A stretch of DNA of 64,000 nt from assembly GCF_000619945.1 (NCBI RefSeq), contig NZ_JHVC01000001.1:558001-622000 (forward strand). The letters are read 5' to 3'. Below the pieces are notes generated by a model that was given only the letters and a program-made list of their open reading frames with translations, ran no database searches and was not told where the DNA came from. This document shows positions 41,752 to 49,268 of the stretch, one piece after another. The DNA comes from Clostridium lundense DSM 17049. Its GTDB lineage: Bacteria; Bacillota; Clostridia; Clostridiales; Clostridiaceae. A program made the position numbers and the translations under genes. The stretch's first letter is position 1, and every line of letters begins with the position of its first letter.

Positions 41752-43174
41752 ATCATTACTTATGGTGCCTTCTTTACTGGTGGCTTTATATTATAATCAA
41801 TTAGATAAGATTCCTTTAGTAATAAGTATTTTTATAACTGGTATTATAGGTTTTATTATGACTAAAAAATCTTATAGTAAAAAAGTAATTAAAGTAAAGG
41901 AAGGACTAGCAATTGTAACTTTTGGATGGCTTTTAGCATCTTTATTTGGAGCTTTACCTTTTGTACTTTCAGGAAGTATACCAAACTGGAGTGATGCATT
42001 TTTTGAAACAGTGTCTGGATTAACGACTACTGGAGCAACTATAGTAAATAATGTAGAGGCTATGCCTAAAGGAATTTTATTTTGGAGGTCATTTACCCAT
42101 TGGATTGGTGGTATGGGAATACTTGTATTTACTGTTGCTTTTTCAACTACTATTGGAGTAGGTGGATTTCAAATATTTAAAGCTGAAAGTCCTGGACCAA
42201 TAACAGATAAAATTGTACCTAGAATTAAAGATACTGCAAAAATTTTATATACTACTTATTTTGCCATGACTATTTTACAAATAGTCCTACTAATAATTGG
42301 TGGTATGTCTTTATTTGAAGCTTCTGTACATACTTTTGGAACAGTAGGTACTGGAGGATTTTCTACTAGAAATGCAAGCATAGGTGCTTATGATAATACT
42401 TACATTCATATTGTAATTGCAGTATTTATGGTGTTGTCTGGTGTTAATTTTTCATTATATTATGCTATATTTAAAGGAAAATGGAAAGAAGTTTTAAAAG
42501 ATGAAGAGTTAAGATTGTATTTGGGGATAGTTTCTTTGGCTGTAATATTTATTGCATTAAATATAAATTCAAAAATATATTACAATATAGGGTTATCTTT
42601 TAGAGATGCATTTTTCCAAGTAAGCTCCATTATTACTACTACAGGTTATGCTACAACAAACTTTGATAAATGGCCAACTTTTAGTAAAGGAATTTTGTTT
42701 ATGCTTATGTTTATTGGTGGATGTGCAGGATCAACAGCTGGAGGAATTAAAAATATAAGAATACTGGTATTTATAAAATTAATTAAAAGAGAAATATCTA
42801 AGATATTTCATCCTAGAGCAATTATACCAATAAAAAATGGAGGAAAAGTGGTACCCAATGATACCGTTGCAAGTATAACTAGCTTTTTTGTGCTTTATAT
42901 TATGATATTTGTTTTAGGAACAATAGTTGTTTCGTTAGAAGGGGTTGACATTGAAAGTGCAGCAAGTTCTGTAGCTGCAACTTTGGGGAATGTTGGACCA
43001 GGTTTTGGATTTGTAGGTCCTACACGAACTTTTAGTGAATATAGTGGATATAGCAAGGTGCTATTTTCTGCATTTATGTTATTGGGTAGACTTGAATTGT
43101 TTACAATAATTGCATTATGTTCACCTGTTAATTGGAGTAATGGTCGTAAGAAAGAAAAACTAAATGTTGCCTAA
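41702..43174 (+). CDS. trkH: TrkH potassium transporter membrane subunit
   Basis: A 490-residue membrane protein with four K-channel-like repeats; selectivity-loop segments include SGLTTTGAT, GTVGTGGFS, ITTTGYATTNF and ATLGNVGPGFG. It imports K+ with TrkA as regulator. GTG start at 41702, 8 nt after AAGGAGG within trkA; the later ATG at 41726 lacks a site. The 50-bp overlap with trkA implies translational coupling and matched production. Confidence 0.95.
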   Translation: MNYGIVIKMLGNILEIESLLMVPSLLVALYYNQLDKIPLVISIFITGIIGFIMTKKSYSKKVIKVKEGLAIVTFGWLLASLFGALPFVLSGSIPNWSDAFFETVSGLTTTGATIVNNVEAMPKGILFWRSFTHWIGGMGILVFTVAFSTTIGVGGFQIFKAESPGPITDKIVPRIKDTAKILYTTYFAMTILQIVLLIIGGMSLFEASVHTFGTVGTGGFSTRNASIGAYDNTYIHIVIAVFMVLSGVNFSLYYAIFKGKWKEVLKDEELRLYLGIVSLAVIFIALNINSKIYYNIGLSFRDAFFQVSSIITTTGYATTNFDKWPTFSKGILFMLMFIGGCAGSTAGGIKNIRILVFIKLIKREISKIFHPRAIIPIKNGGKVVPNDTVASITSFFVLYIMIFVLGTIVVSLEGVDIESAASSVAATLGNVGPGFGFVGPTRTFSEYSGYSKVLFSAFMLLGRLELFTIIALCSPVNWSNGRKKEKLNVA

Positions 43175-43330
43175 TAACAAGCATATATAAAGAAATATTA
43201 AAGAAAAAAATATTTTAATAAATTAATTATTTTATGATAGTTAAAATTTTAGCATTGGATGGTATAAAATTTTAAAATTTTGGGGACATTAAAAAAAGTT
43301 TATAAAACAACAAGGAGTAGTGTTTTAAAT

Positions 43331-43513
43331 ATGGAATTATATATTTATTTAAAAGGACAAAAGGAGCCAGTTGTGTATAGTGGAGACAGAATTGATGTTT
43401 TAGATTTCCAAATGAATAAAATTAAATATAAGCAAATAAGATGTTTTAAAAAAGGATTTAGTAAAAGTGAACTTGTAGAAGAATCTATAATAAATAAAAT
43501 AGTAGAAATGTGA
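43331..43513 (+). CDS. Small protein of unknown function (60 aa)
   Basis: 60 residues beginning MELYIYLKGQKEPVVYSGDRIDVL, apparently a short beta-strand segment followed by a helical basic C-terminus. AAGGAG lies 13 nt upstream of this ATG, a slightly long spacing; a longer frame from TTG 43280 has no ribosome binding site. No recognised family. Ends at a strong terminator. Confidence 0.6.
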   Translation: MELYIYLKGQKEPVVYSGDRIDVLDFQMNKIKYKQIRCFKKGFSKSELVEESIINKIVEM

Positions 43514-43520
43514 TATAATG

Positions 43521-43553
43521 GCATCTAATCATTTAGATTAGATGCTGTTTTTT
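43521..43553 (+). terminator. Intrinsic terminator
   Basis: GCATCTAATC/GATTAGATGC, 10-bp perfect stem, 5-nt loop, then TGTTTTTT. Confidence 0.9.
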
Positions 43554-43725
43554 AGATTTTAATTGTTAATTATATTACATTAACTGTCAAATTAAAAGTA
43601 TATATGGTACTTTTAAAAATAGTTTCCAAGCCTTCCTCCAATTCCACAACATATAATTTCAGTTATAGGTAAAACTTATAATACAAAACAAAATAAATTA
43701 AAAAATTTGATAGGAGGAATTCACT

Positions 43726-43920
43726 ATGGCAAACAGAAGTAATAGAGTATTAGTTCCAGAAGCTAAAGAAGGGTTAAATAAATTTAAAATGGAATCAGCA
43801 AGAGAAGTAGGAGTTAACTTAACAGATGGATATAATGGAAATCTTACTTCAAGAGAAGCTGGATCAGTAGGTGGAAACATGGTTAAGAAAATGGTTGAAT
43901 CCTACGAAAGAAATTTATAA
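43726..43920 (+). CDS. Alpha/beta-type small acid-soluble spore protein
   Basis: 64-residue DNA-coating protein of the spore core. Motifs: KFKMESAREVGVNL (GPR protease cleavage region), GYNGNLTSREAGSVGGNMVKKMVESYE, the hallmark alpha/beta SASP ending. It protects DNA from UV and heat and is degraded at germination. AGGAGG 8-10 nt upstream of the ATG, a long promoter-bearing gap upstream and its own terminator. Expected to depend on sigma-G; I could not define the promoter with confidence. Confidence 0.96.
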   Translation: MANRSNRVLVPEAKEGLNKFKMESAREVGVNLTDGYNGNLTSREAGSVGGNMVKKMVESYERNL

Positions 43921-43925
43921 AAATT

Positions 43926-43960
43926 AATAAATAAGCTCAGGTAACTGGGCTTATTTATTT
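43926..43960 (+). terminator. Terminator of the SASP gene
   Basis: AATAAATAAGCTCAG pairs with CTGGGCTTATTTATT (one mismatch region), GTAA loop, T-rich exit. Confidence 0.88.
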
Positions 43961-43996
43961 TGAATTATTCAAATAAAATAGTAGGAGGAAACCTGT

Positions 43997-44188
43997 ATGG
44001 GGATTATGGGAAAAAACCATTTCTATAATTTAAATACATCTAATTACAGAAAAAGTTTAAATAAAGTTAAAAATGAATTTGCTAAAGAAATTTCTAATAA
44101 AGATGAAAATAATATGTCAGAAAAATTAGAAAGTAAGCTTAAAAGTATGATAAAGCCCTTTGAAAGAAAAACAAAAGATAGAGACTAA
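43997..44188 (+). CDS. Divergent SASP-like small protein (63 aa)
   Basis: Begins MGIMGKNHFYNLNTSNYRKS. LNKVKNEFAKEISN matches the GPR-cleavage region of alpha/beta SASPs (E-F/I-A-x-E), but the second half (EKLESKLKSMIKPFERK) replaces the conserved SVGG...K-R/K-M segment. Either a degraded SASP paralogue or a related spore protein with a new C-terminus. Directly downstream of the true SASP, with an AGGAGG site; its terminator stem overlaps its stop codon. Confidence 0.6.
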   Translation: MGIMGKNHFYNLNTSNYRKSLNKVKNEFAKEISNKDENNMSEKLESKLKSMIKPFERKTKDRD

Positions 44189-44214
44189 TAGTATACCTCT
44201 ATCTTTTGTTTTTT
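44171..44214 (+). terminator. Terminator overlapping the end of the SASP-like gene
   Basis: ACAAAAGATAGAG pairs with CTCTATCTTTTGT, 13-nt loop, followed by a T-run. The 5' arm is inside the coding sequence. Confidence 0.88.
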
Positions 44215-44307
44215 CAATTTAAATAAAGTATAAAAACTAAATTAATTATATAATCTTTAGATAAAAAAGTGTAGACTAATGTTTTCAAATATTTGTTTAG
44301 AAAAGAG

Positions 44308-44342
44308 AAGAATGCTAATAAACATATGCTATTAGCATTCTT
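44308..44342 (-). terminator. Terminator hairpin for the coat-like gene
   Basis: AAGAATGCTAATA pairs with TATTAGCATTCTT, 13-bp perfect stem, 9-nt loop; the minus-strand exit is T-rich. Confidence 0.75.
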
Positions 44343-44380
44343 TAATTAGGTAAATGTAAATAATCTAAAACTTATTTATA

Positions 44381-44983
44381 TTATCTCCACCACCATGGTC
44401 TACCATAGTAATGGTGATAATATGGATAGTATGGGTAATATGGATAGTATGGATAGTATGGTCTATTATGGTGACCATAATAATCATGATAATCATGACC
44501 ATGACTATAATAAGGAGAACGATCAAATGTCATATCATCAAGATCGTCAAAGTTATCATTATCATCACTATCATTTCTATATTTATAGCATGGATCCTTA
44601 CATTTTTTATCAAGTTTATATTCAGCTGGAGATACCTGAGACGGCATCTGGCAAGGCATCATTTCAGCTGGAGATACTTGAGAAGGCATCTGGCAAATTG
44701 GGCATGATGGCATCATCTGTGGAGCCATCATTTCAGCCGGAGATACCTGAGACGGCGCTTGGTATGGCATCATTTGCGAGGGCGCAGTTTGCATAGGCAT
44801 CATTGGATAATAGGGCATCATTGGGCAGCAGCACATGTAAGGCATTTCCCAAGGTCTTTCCTCATGACAATGATCGTGATCATGGTCATGATGGTGTTTA
44901 TGTTTGCCACGTGCGGCATCATCTAGATTTTCAGTAACATTATCATTGATAATTTCATCAGAGTCTACAGTTCTAAAGTACAT
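44381..44983 (-). CDS. Repeat-rich His/Cys/Tyr/Pro protein, probable spore coat or exosporium component
   Basis: 200 residues of strongly biased composition: a His/Asp-rich stretch (26-40), CCCPMMPYYPMMP, three copies of SQVSPAE at 78-84, 101-107 and 115-121, a Cys pair (94-97), an acidic Asp-rich stretch (138-150), then tandem YYP units (176-188) and a WWW end. No signal peptide or membrane helix. Such Tyr/His/Cys-rich proteins form cross-linked coat or exosporium layers; the surrounding SASP and micro-protein genes support this. The start ATG has GGAGG upstream on the minus strand. Repeats make the locus prone to length variation. No named family recognised. Confidence 0.72.
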   Translation of the reverse strand: MYFRTVDSDEIINDNVTENLDDAARGKHKHHHDHDHDHCHEERPWEMPYMCCCPMMPYYPMMPMQTAPSQMMPYQAPSQVSPAEMMAPQMMPSCPICQMPSQVSPAEMMPCQMPSQVSPAEYKLDKKCKDPCYKYRNDSDDNDNFDDLDDMTFDRSPYYSHGHDYHDYYGHHNRPYYPYYPYYPYYPYYHHYYGRPWWWR

Positions 44984-45177
44984 TAATATACCTCCATAAA
45001 ACTTAACTATACTACTATTATATTAACAACTAAAAAAAAGGTTACTACAATTTTGAAAAAATTTACTATATTTTACAATGGTTTTCTAATGTAACTTGAT
45101 GATATAAAAAATTAAGATTAAATAATTTAGTTATGGAAATTATATAAAGTATAAATATGATATAGGGAGGAATAAGT

Positions 45178-45369
45178 ATGAAGATTAAGGAAGGCGTTAT
45201 ACCTACAACATTAGGTACCATAGTAACAGCAGGTGCACTTGTTGCAAGAGCAAGGGATGGAAGAGCAATGAAGAGAAAAGACATGGTTCCTATGGTAGAG
45301 ACCGCAATTATAGGTTTTGGCTTAGCACATATTGTATTAGGAGCTATAGACTTAATACAGGATAGATAA
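45178..45369 (+). CDS. Small membrane protein (63 aa)
   Basis: Two short hydrophobic segments (about 7-24 and 41-58) joined by a basic loop (RARDGRAMKRKD). AGGGAGG 7 nt upstream of the ATG. Opens MKIKEGVIPTTLGTIVTAG. No recognised family; its place between the coat-like gene and Lys-rich micro-genes suggests a spore or sporulation role. Probably co-transcribed with the next gene, 29 bp away. Confidence 0.65.
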   Translation: MKIKEGVIPTTLGTIVTAGALVARARDGRAMKRKDMVPMVETAIIGFGLAHIVLGAIDLIQDR

Positions 45370-45398
45370 TTTTAATTGATTTAATGGAGGATATTGTT

Positions 45399-45509
45399 AT
45401 GTCAAAGGGGAATAAAACTGGAAACAATAAAAGTAAAGTTAATAGTAGTACAAAAAGAACTGAAGTAAGCAATGTTCAGGATAAAAATAGTAAGAACAGA
45501 GATAAGTGA
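45399..45509 (+). CDS. Lys/Asn/Ser-rich micro-protein (36 aa)
   Basis: Starts MSKGNKTGNNKSKV, hydrophilic and basic throughout. GGAGG lies about 11 nt before the ATG. Resembles the 30-residue protein at 16625 in its opening and composition. Followed directly by a strong terminator. Possibly a minor acid-soluble spore protein; unassigned. Confidence 0.55.
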   Translation: MSKGNKTGNNKSKVNSSTKRTEVSNVQDKNSKNRDK

Positions 45510-45510
45510 T

Positions 45511-45546
45511 AAAACAGAGCCTTTATACAGGGCTCTGTTTTATTTT
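45511..45546 (+). terminator. Intrinsic terminator
   Basis: AAAACAGAGCC/GGCTCTGTTTT, 11-bp perfect stem, 9-nt loop, T-rich exit. Confidence 0.9.
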
Positions 45547-45645
45547 GTTTTTAATTAAACTATTAGCATTTAGTAATAAAATTAGAAAGAAAATAGTATA
45601 TTTACATATACGGATTATTAAAGTTTAAAGAATGGGGGAGTTTAT

Positions 45646-45828
45646 ATGAGATTAGAAGTAACTACTGTGTGGGGAGTTCAAATTCATACTTTAAATTCAA
45701 GAGATCTTAAAAGGTTTGAGGAGTGGTATGAAGATAAAATTAGTAGAAACATATTTACCTATTCTAGGGATGGATATGCTTGGCACATAATAAAGCCTCA
45801 AGTTAAAGGAATAAAGTATATTGATTGA
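45646..45828 (+). CDS. Small protein of unknown function (60 aa)
   Basis: Begins MRLEVTTVWGVQIHTLNSRD, with an aromatic/charged middle (RFEEWYEDKI) and YAWHIIKPQVKGIKYID at the end; soluble, probably a folded alpha/beta mini-domain rather than disordered. GGGGGAG upstream. No family recognised. Confidence 0.65.
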   Translation: MRLEVTTVWGVQIHTLNSRDLKRFEEWYEDKISRNIFTYSRDGYAWHIIKPQVKGIKYID

Positions 45829-45850
45829 TATAATGAAATTATAGAATAAT

Positions 45851-45896
45851 ACCTCTTTCTATGGAGAAAATAATCCTAGAAAGGGGTGTTTTTTTA
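45851..45896 (+). terminator. Hairpin overlapping the next gene's ribosome binding site
   Basis: Arm 45851-45864 pairs with 45875-45887 (one bulge, one G-U), followed by T-run 45889-45895. The 3' arm contains AGGGGTG, the only ribosome binding site for the gene at 45899. Confidence 0.75.
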
Positions 45897-45898
45897 TT

Positions 45899-46024
45899 AT
45901 GTCAGTAAAACAAAAACTTACCAATAAACAAACTAGTGCTATAGGAATAGAGAGAGTGGACAATGGAGAGATTAATCACGAAGTAGATAAAAAACATAAA
46001 AAACATAAAAAAGAAAGAAAATAA
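45899..46024 (+). CDS. Lys/His-rich micro-protein (41 aa)
   Basis: Starts MSVKQKLTNKQTSAIG and ends with a basic run of KKH repeats. Its ribosome binding site (AGGGGTG) sits in the hairpin stem upstream. The downstream gene begins 31 bp later with its own site. Probably a nucleic-acid-binding or spore micro-protein; unassigned. Confidence 0.5.
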   Translation: MSVKQKLTNKQTSAIGIERVDNGEINHEVDKKHKKHKKERK

Positions 46025-46055
46025 TTTTTATACTGTAATAAAGGAGTGATGTAGT

Positions 46056-46205
46056 ATGGCAAAGAGAAATGAAAAACTTCCACATGCTCAGGCATTTAAG
46101 AAGGGCAAACGAATGATGGATAATGAAAAAGATCTTTCTAATGTACTTCAAGAAACCCAATTAAATCATAGAGATGTTTTGAAGATTAAAAATGAAAATA
46201 GATAA
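46056..46205 (+). CDS. Basic micro-protein (49 aa)
   Basis: Begins MAKRNEKLPHAQAFKKGKRM, then an amphipathic stretch (DLSNVLQETQLNHRDVLKI). AAGGAG 9 nt upstream. Hydrophilic, no membrane helix. Fits the run of tiny spore-type genes here; I recognise no family. Confidence 0.6.
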   Translation: MAKRNEKLPHAQAFKKGKRMMDNEKDLSNVLQETQLNHRDVLKIKNENR

Positions 46206-46419
46206 TTAATTATTAAGGATAAATTTTTTATTGCCAATATGAAAAAATTCTAATAGAAAATTTAGTGAAGGGATTTTTTAGATTACAGCATATATAGCAT
46301 ATTAGTGGATTAGGTGGTACAGTCATTTATATACAAAATAAAGTTTTATGCATATTATATAATATATAAAATATTAATAAAGTGATGGATACTCAATTAT
46401 GTATTTAGGAGTGATAGGT

Positions 46420-46674
46420 TTGAGTATACAAATATACCAAGGCCTAAATTTCAAAATATATAAAGTAGGGGATGAGTTTATTATTCATAATACAAATAAA
46501 AAATTTAAAAATGGGCATACTCATGTTCATAAATATAATACTTGCATGATCATGATAAAACTTATAAATAACAAGCTTTTACCTAAAAATCATAGTAAAT
46601 ACTTTTTAGAAAGCTTAATAAGAATTAGTGATGACAAAGAATATATAGAAATGATTAAGAAAATCTCAGGATAA
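46420..46674 (+). CDS. Small protein of unknown function (84 aa)
   Basis: Start taken at TTG 46420, about 8 nt after AGGAGTG; the in-frame ATG at 46399 precedes that site. Opens with SIQIYQGLNFKIYKVGDEFIIHNT, has NGHTHVHKYNT in the middle and a helical C-terminus (YFLESLIRISDDKEYIEMIKK). Soluble; no family recognised. Terminator overlaps its stop. Confidence 0.6.
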   Translation: MSIQIYQGLNFKIYKVGDEFIIHNTNKKFKNGHTHVHKYNTCMIMIKLINNKLLPKNHSKYFLESLIRISDDKEYIEMIKKISG

Positions 46675-46692
46675 AACCTGAGATTTTTTATT
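46661..46692 (+). terminator. Intrinsic terminator
   Basis: AAATCTCAGG/CCTGAGATTT, 10-bp perfect stem, 6-nt loop, followed by T-run. Confidence 0.9.
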
Positions 46693-46801
46693 TGTGATAA
46701 AGATTACATAAAAAATATTATGTAAATATATAAAAATGTAAACTGTAACACTATATATAAAACTTGAATAAAATAATAAAAAAGATTTAGGAGGATTAAA
46801 A

Positions 46802-47950
46802 GTGAAAATAAATAATAGACTAAACAATATTCCAGAATATGAACTTGGTAAGATTAAAAATATAAAAGATGAACTAATAAAAAAAGGGGAAGAAATTATA
46901 GATTTTGGGGTAGGTGACCCTGATTTGCCAGTAAATAATAGTATACTTGAGGAACTAGTAAAAAGTTTTAAAGAGGCAGGTTTTAATAATTATCCACCAT
47001 ATGATGGAATAATGAGATTAAAAAAAGGCATAATAGAATACTACAAAGAAACCTTTGGTGTTAATTTAAATATGGATGAAGTGCTAGTCCTTATAGGTTC
47101 AAAGGAGGGAATAAGTAATCTTATACCAGCAGTATGCGATTTAGAGGATTATGTTATAATTCCTAAACCGTCATACCCTGTTTATGAAGCTGCTAGTAGA
47201 TTGTGGGGAGCAATTCCATACAAATTATCTCTTAAAGAAAAGGATGGGTACCTACCAGACATTAATTTAATTCCTAATGAAATAATTACAAAATCTAAAT
47301 TGTTTGTAATAAATTATCCTAATAATCCTACTGGGGCTGTGGCAAATGAAAAATTTTATAAAGAGATAATAAATTTTTGCTATAAAAACAATATATTATT
47401 ATGTAATGATGGAGCTTATAATGAAATTTTAAGATCTGGTGAAAAACCCTTAAGTTTATTACAATTTGATTATAAAAAATTATGTGTGGAATTTGGTACC
47501 TTTTCAAAGATATATAATATGACTGGATTTAGAATTGGATATATAGTAGGAAATAGTCAGGTTATTAAGGGAATATTAAAGATAAAAACTAATGTAGATT
47601 CTGGGCAATTTATTCCTATACAGCATGCGGCAGCACAAGCATTAAAATTAGATAGAAATTATATAAATTCTGTAAGAGAAATATATGATAGAAGAATTGC
47701 TTTGGCAGAAGAAATTTTAACAAAACATAATATAAGTTTTTTTAAGAATAAAGGAACTTTTTATTTATGGTGTAAGGTGCCTAAAAATTATACAACAGAT
47801 GAATTCTGTGAGGATTTATTGAAAAGGTCTGGATTAATAGTTACTCCTGGATATATATTTAGTAATCTTTCCTATGGGTATTTTAGAATATCTTTGACAA
47901 AAGATGAGAAGATAATAGAAAAAGGTTTAAATAAATTAGCCACATATTAA
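46802..47950 (+). CDS. Class I/II PLP aminotransferase, LL-diaminopimelate aminotransferase-like
   Basis: A 382-residue PLP enzyme: IDFGVGDPDLP near the N-terminus, NNYPPYDGIMRLKKGI, FVINYPNNPTGAVA, the Schiff-base lysine in GTFSKIYNMTGFRIGY, and the final arginine region YFRISL. The DFGVGDPDLP and NNPTG forms match DapL-type enzymes, which make LL-diaminopimelate for lysine and peptidoglycan; a broader aspartate/alanine-type role cannot be excluded. GTG start after AGGAGG. Monocistronic. Confidence 0.82.
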   Translation: MKINNRLNNIPEYELGKIKNIKDELIKKGEEIIDFGVGDPDLPVNNSILEELVKSFKEAGFNNYPPYDGIMRLKKGIIEYYKETFGVNLNMDEVLVLIGSKEGISNLIPAVCDLEDYVIIPKPSYPVYEAASRLWGAIPYKLSLKEKDGYLPDINLIPNEIITKSKLFVINYPNNPTGAVANEKFYKEIINFCYKNNILLCNDGAYNEILRSGEKPLSLLQFDYKKLCVEFGTFSKIYNMTGFRIGYIVGNSQVIKGILKIKTNVDSGQFIPIQHAAAQALKLDRNYINSVREIYDRRIALAEEILTKHNISFFKNKGTFYLWCKVPKNYTTDEFCEDLLKRSGLIVTPGYIFSNLSYGYFRISLTKDEKIIEKGLNKLATY

Positions 47951-48001
47951 AATTTTGTGATATAATTCATTGTGATATAATCAAATTTATGGAGTAATTA
48001 G

Positions 48002-48031
48002 AGCATATTTTGTGATATTGCAAAATATGCT
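48002..48031 (+). terminator. Hairpin after the aminotransferase
   Basis: AGCATATTTTG/CAAAATATGCT, 11-bp perfect stem, 8-nt loop; exit TTGAATTTATT is only moderately T-rich. Confidence 0.65.
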
Positions 48032-48060
48032 TGAATTTATTATAAATATAAATGTATAAT
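48031..48060 (+). promoter_or_regulatory. Sigma-A-type promoter of the yicC-gmk operon
   Basis: TTGAAT 48031-48036 and TATAAT 48055-48060, 18-bp spacer, about 35 bp before yicC. Confidence 0.6.
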
Positions 48061-48101
48061 GAGTATATGTTAAGCAAGTGGAAATGGAAGGATGAATAAA
48101 T

Positions 48102-48980
48102 ATGATAAAAAGTATGACTGGCTTTGGTAGGGCAACCTTCGAAGATAGTAGTAGAAGTTTTATTGTAGAAATTAAAACAGTAAATCATAGGTATTGTGAT
48201 ATAAACATTAGAATGCCTAAAAGTTTAATTTCATTTGAAGATAAGATCAGAGCTACTATACAAGAAAAAATAGCTAGGGGTAAGGTGGATGTATTTATTA
48301 CCTTAAACACCTATGATAAAAAAGATGTGAGAACTACTTTAAATGAATCTTTAGCAGAAAGTTATTTGAGTTGTTTAAAAGGGATAAAGGAAAAGTATAA
48401 TGTTATAGATGATATATCAGTATCTCTTATAGCTAGATTCCCTGAGGTTATATCTCTTCAACAGCAAGAAGAAGATGGCGAAGAATTATGGAATAGTCTT
48501 TCCATTCCTTTAAGAGAGTCTATAGAGTTATTATTTAATATGAGGGAAAGAGAAGGATTAAAGCTTCAAGAAAATATTATTGATAAGTGTAATAAAATTA
48601 AATGTATAGTAGATAAGATAGAAGAAAGAGCTTATTTAGTTCCTATAAATTATAAGGAAAAAATGAATGCAAGAATTAAGGAACTTTTAGATGATAATCA
48701 GATAGATGAAAATAGAATTGCTATGGAAATTGCTGTATTTGCTGATAAGGCTTGTATTGATGAGGAATTAGTAAGACTTAATAGTCATTTAATACAAATG
48801 AATGAAACTTTAAATTTAAGTGAACCTGTTGGTAGAAAATTAGATTTTATTGTTCAGGAAATGAATAGAGAAGTTAATACTATTGCTTCTAAAGCTAATG
48901 ATTTGGAGATTACAAATTTGGCTTTAAATATAAAAAATGAGATAGAAAAAATTAGAGAACAAATACAAAATGTAGAATAG
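48102..48980 (+). CDS. yicC: YicC family protein (putative endoribonuclease)
   Basis: 292 residues with the family opening IKSMTGFGRATFE, VNHRYCDINIRMPKSL, and the C-terminal RKLDFIVQEMNREVNTIASKAND. The family has been shown to act as an endoribonuclease in E. coli. It opens the conserved Firmicute operon with remA, gmk, rpoZ and coaBC. Confidence 0.93.
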   Translation: MIKSMTGFGRATFEDSSRSFIVEIKTVNHRYCDINIRMPKSLISFEDKIRATIQEKIARGKVDVFITLNTYDKKDVRTTLNESLAESYLSCLKGIKEKYNVIDDISVSLIARFPEVISLQQQEEDGEELWNSLSIPLRESIELLFNMREREGLKLQENIIDKCNKIKCIVDKIEERAYLVPINYKEKMNARIKELLDDNQIDENRIAMEIAVFADKACIDEELVRLNSHLIQMNETLNLSEPVGRKLDFIVQEMNREVNTIASKANDLEITNLALNIKNEIEKIREQIQNVE

Positions 48981-48995
48981 AGTGGGAGGAATTCA

Positions 48996-49268
48996 ATGGG
49001 TATTAAGTTAATTAACATTGGTTTTGGTAACATTGTTTCAGCTAATAGACTAGTGGCTATAGTAAGTCCTGAATCGGCTCCAATAAAAAGAATTATCCAA
49101 GAAGCAAGAGATAGGGGAATGCTTATCGATGCTACCTATGGTAGAAGAACAAGAGCTGTTATTATTACAGATAGTGATCATGTAATATTGTCAGCTGTAC
49201 AGCCAGAGACTGTAGCGCACAGATTATCTTCTAAAGAAGAGGATGATATAGAAGAGGATGAAGAATAA
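48996..49268 (+). CDS. remA: RemA/DUF370 regulator
   Basis: 90 residues: INIGFGNIVSANRLVAIVSPESAPIKRIIQEA, then LIDATYGRRTRAVIITDSDHVILSAVQPETVAHRL, the hallmark of RemA, a DNA-binding ring-forming regulator of matrix and osmoprotection genes in Bacillus. The acidic tail (EEDDIEEDEE) is common in clostridial forms. Its TAA overlaps the gmk start by one base. Confidence 0.93.
   Translation: MGIKLINIGFGNIVSANRLVAIVSPESAPIKRIIQEARDRGMLIDATYGRRTRAVIITDSDHVILSAVQPETVAHRLSSKEEDDIEEDEE

Noticed and set aside
43280..43330. Longer form of the 60-aa protein from a TTG
   Set aside because: No ribosome binding site upstream of the TTG; the ATG at 43331 follows AAGGAG.
44395..44796. Two long plus-strand open frames opposite the coat-like gene
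   Set aside because: They are antisense readings of its repeats, lack ribosome binding sites, and have low-complexity composition that follows from the other strand.
45972..46160. Minus-strand open frame of 62 codons
   Set aside because: It is the reverse of Lys-rich micro-genes (poly-A codons read as Phe/Leu) and has no ribosome binding site.
47955..47983. Tandem TTGTGATATAAT copies 15 bp apart
   Set aside because: Only two short AT-rich copies between ordinary genes; too weak to call iterons or a CRISPR-like array.
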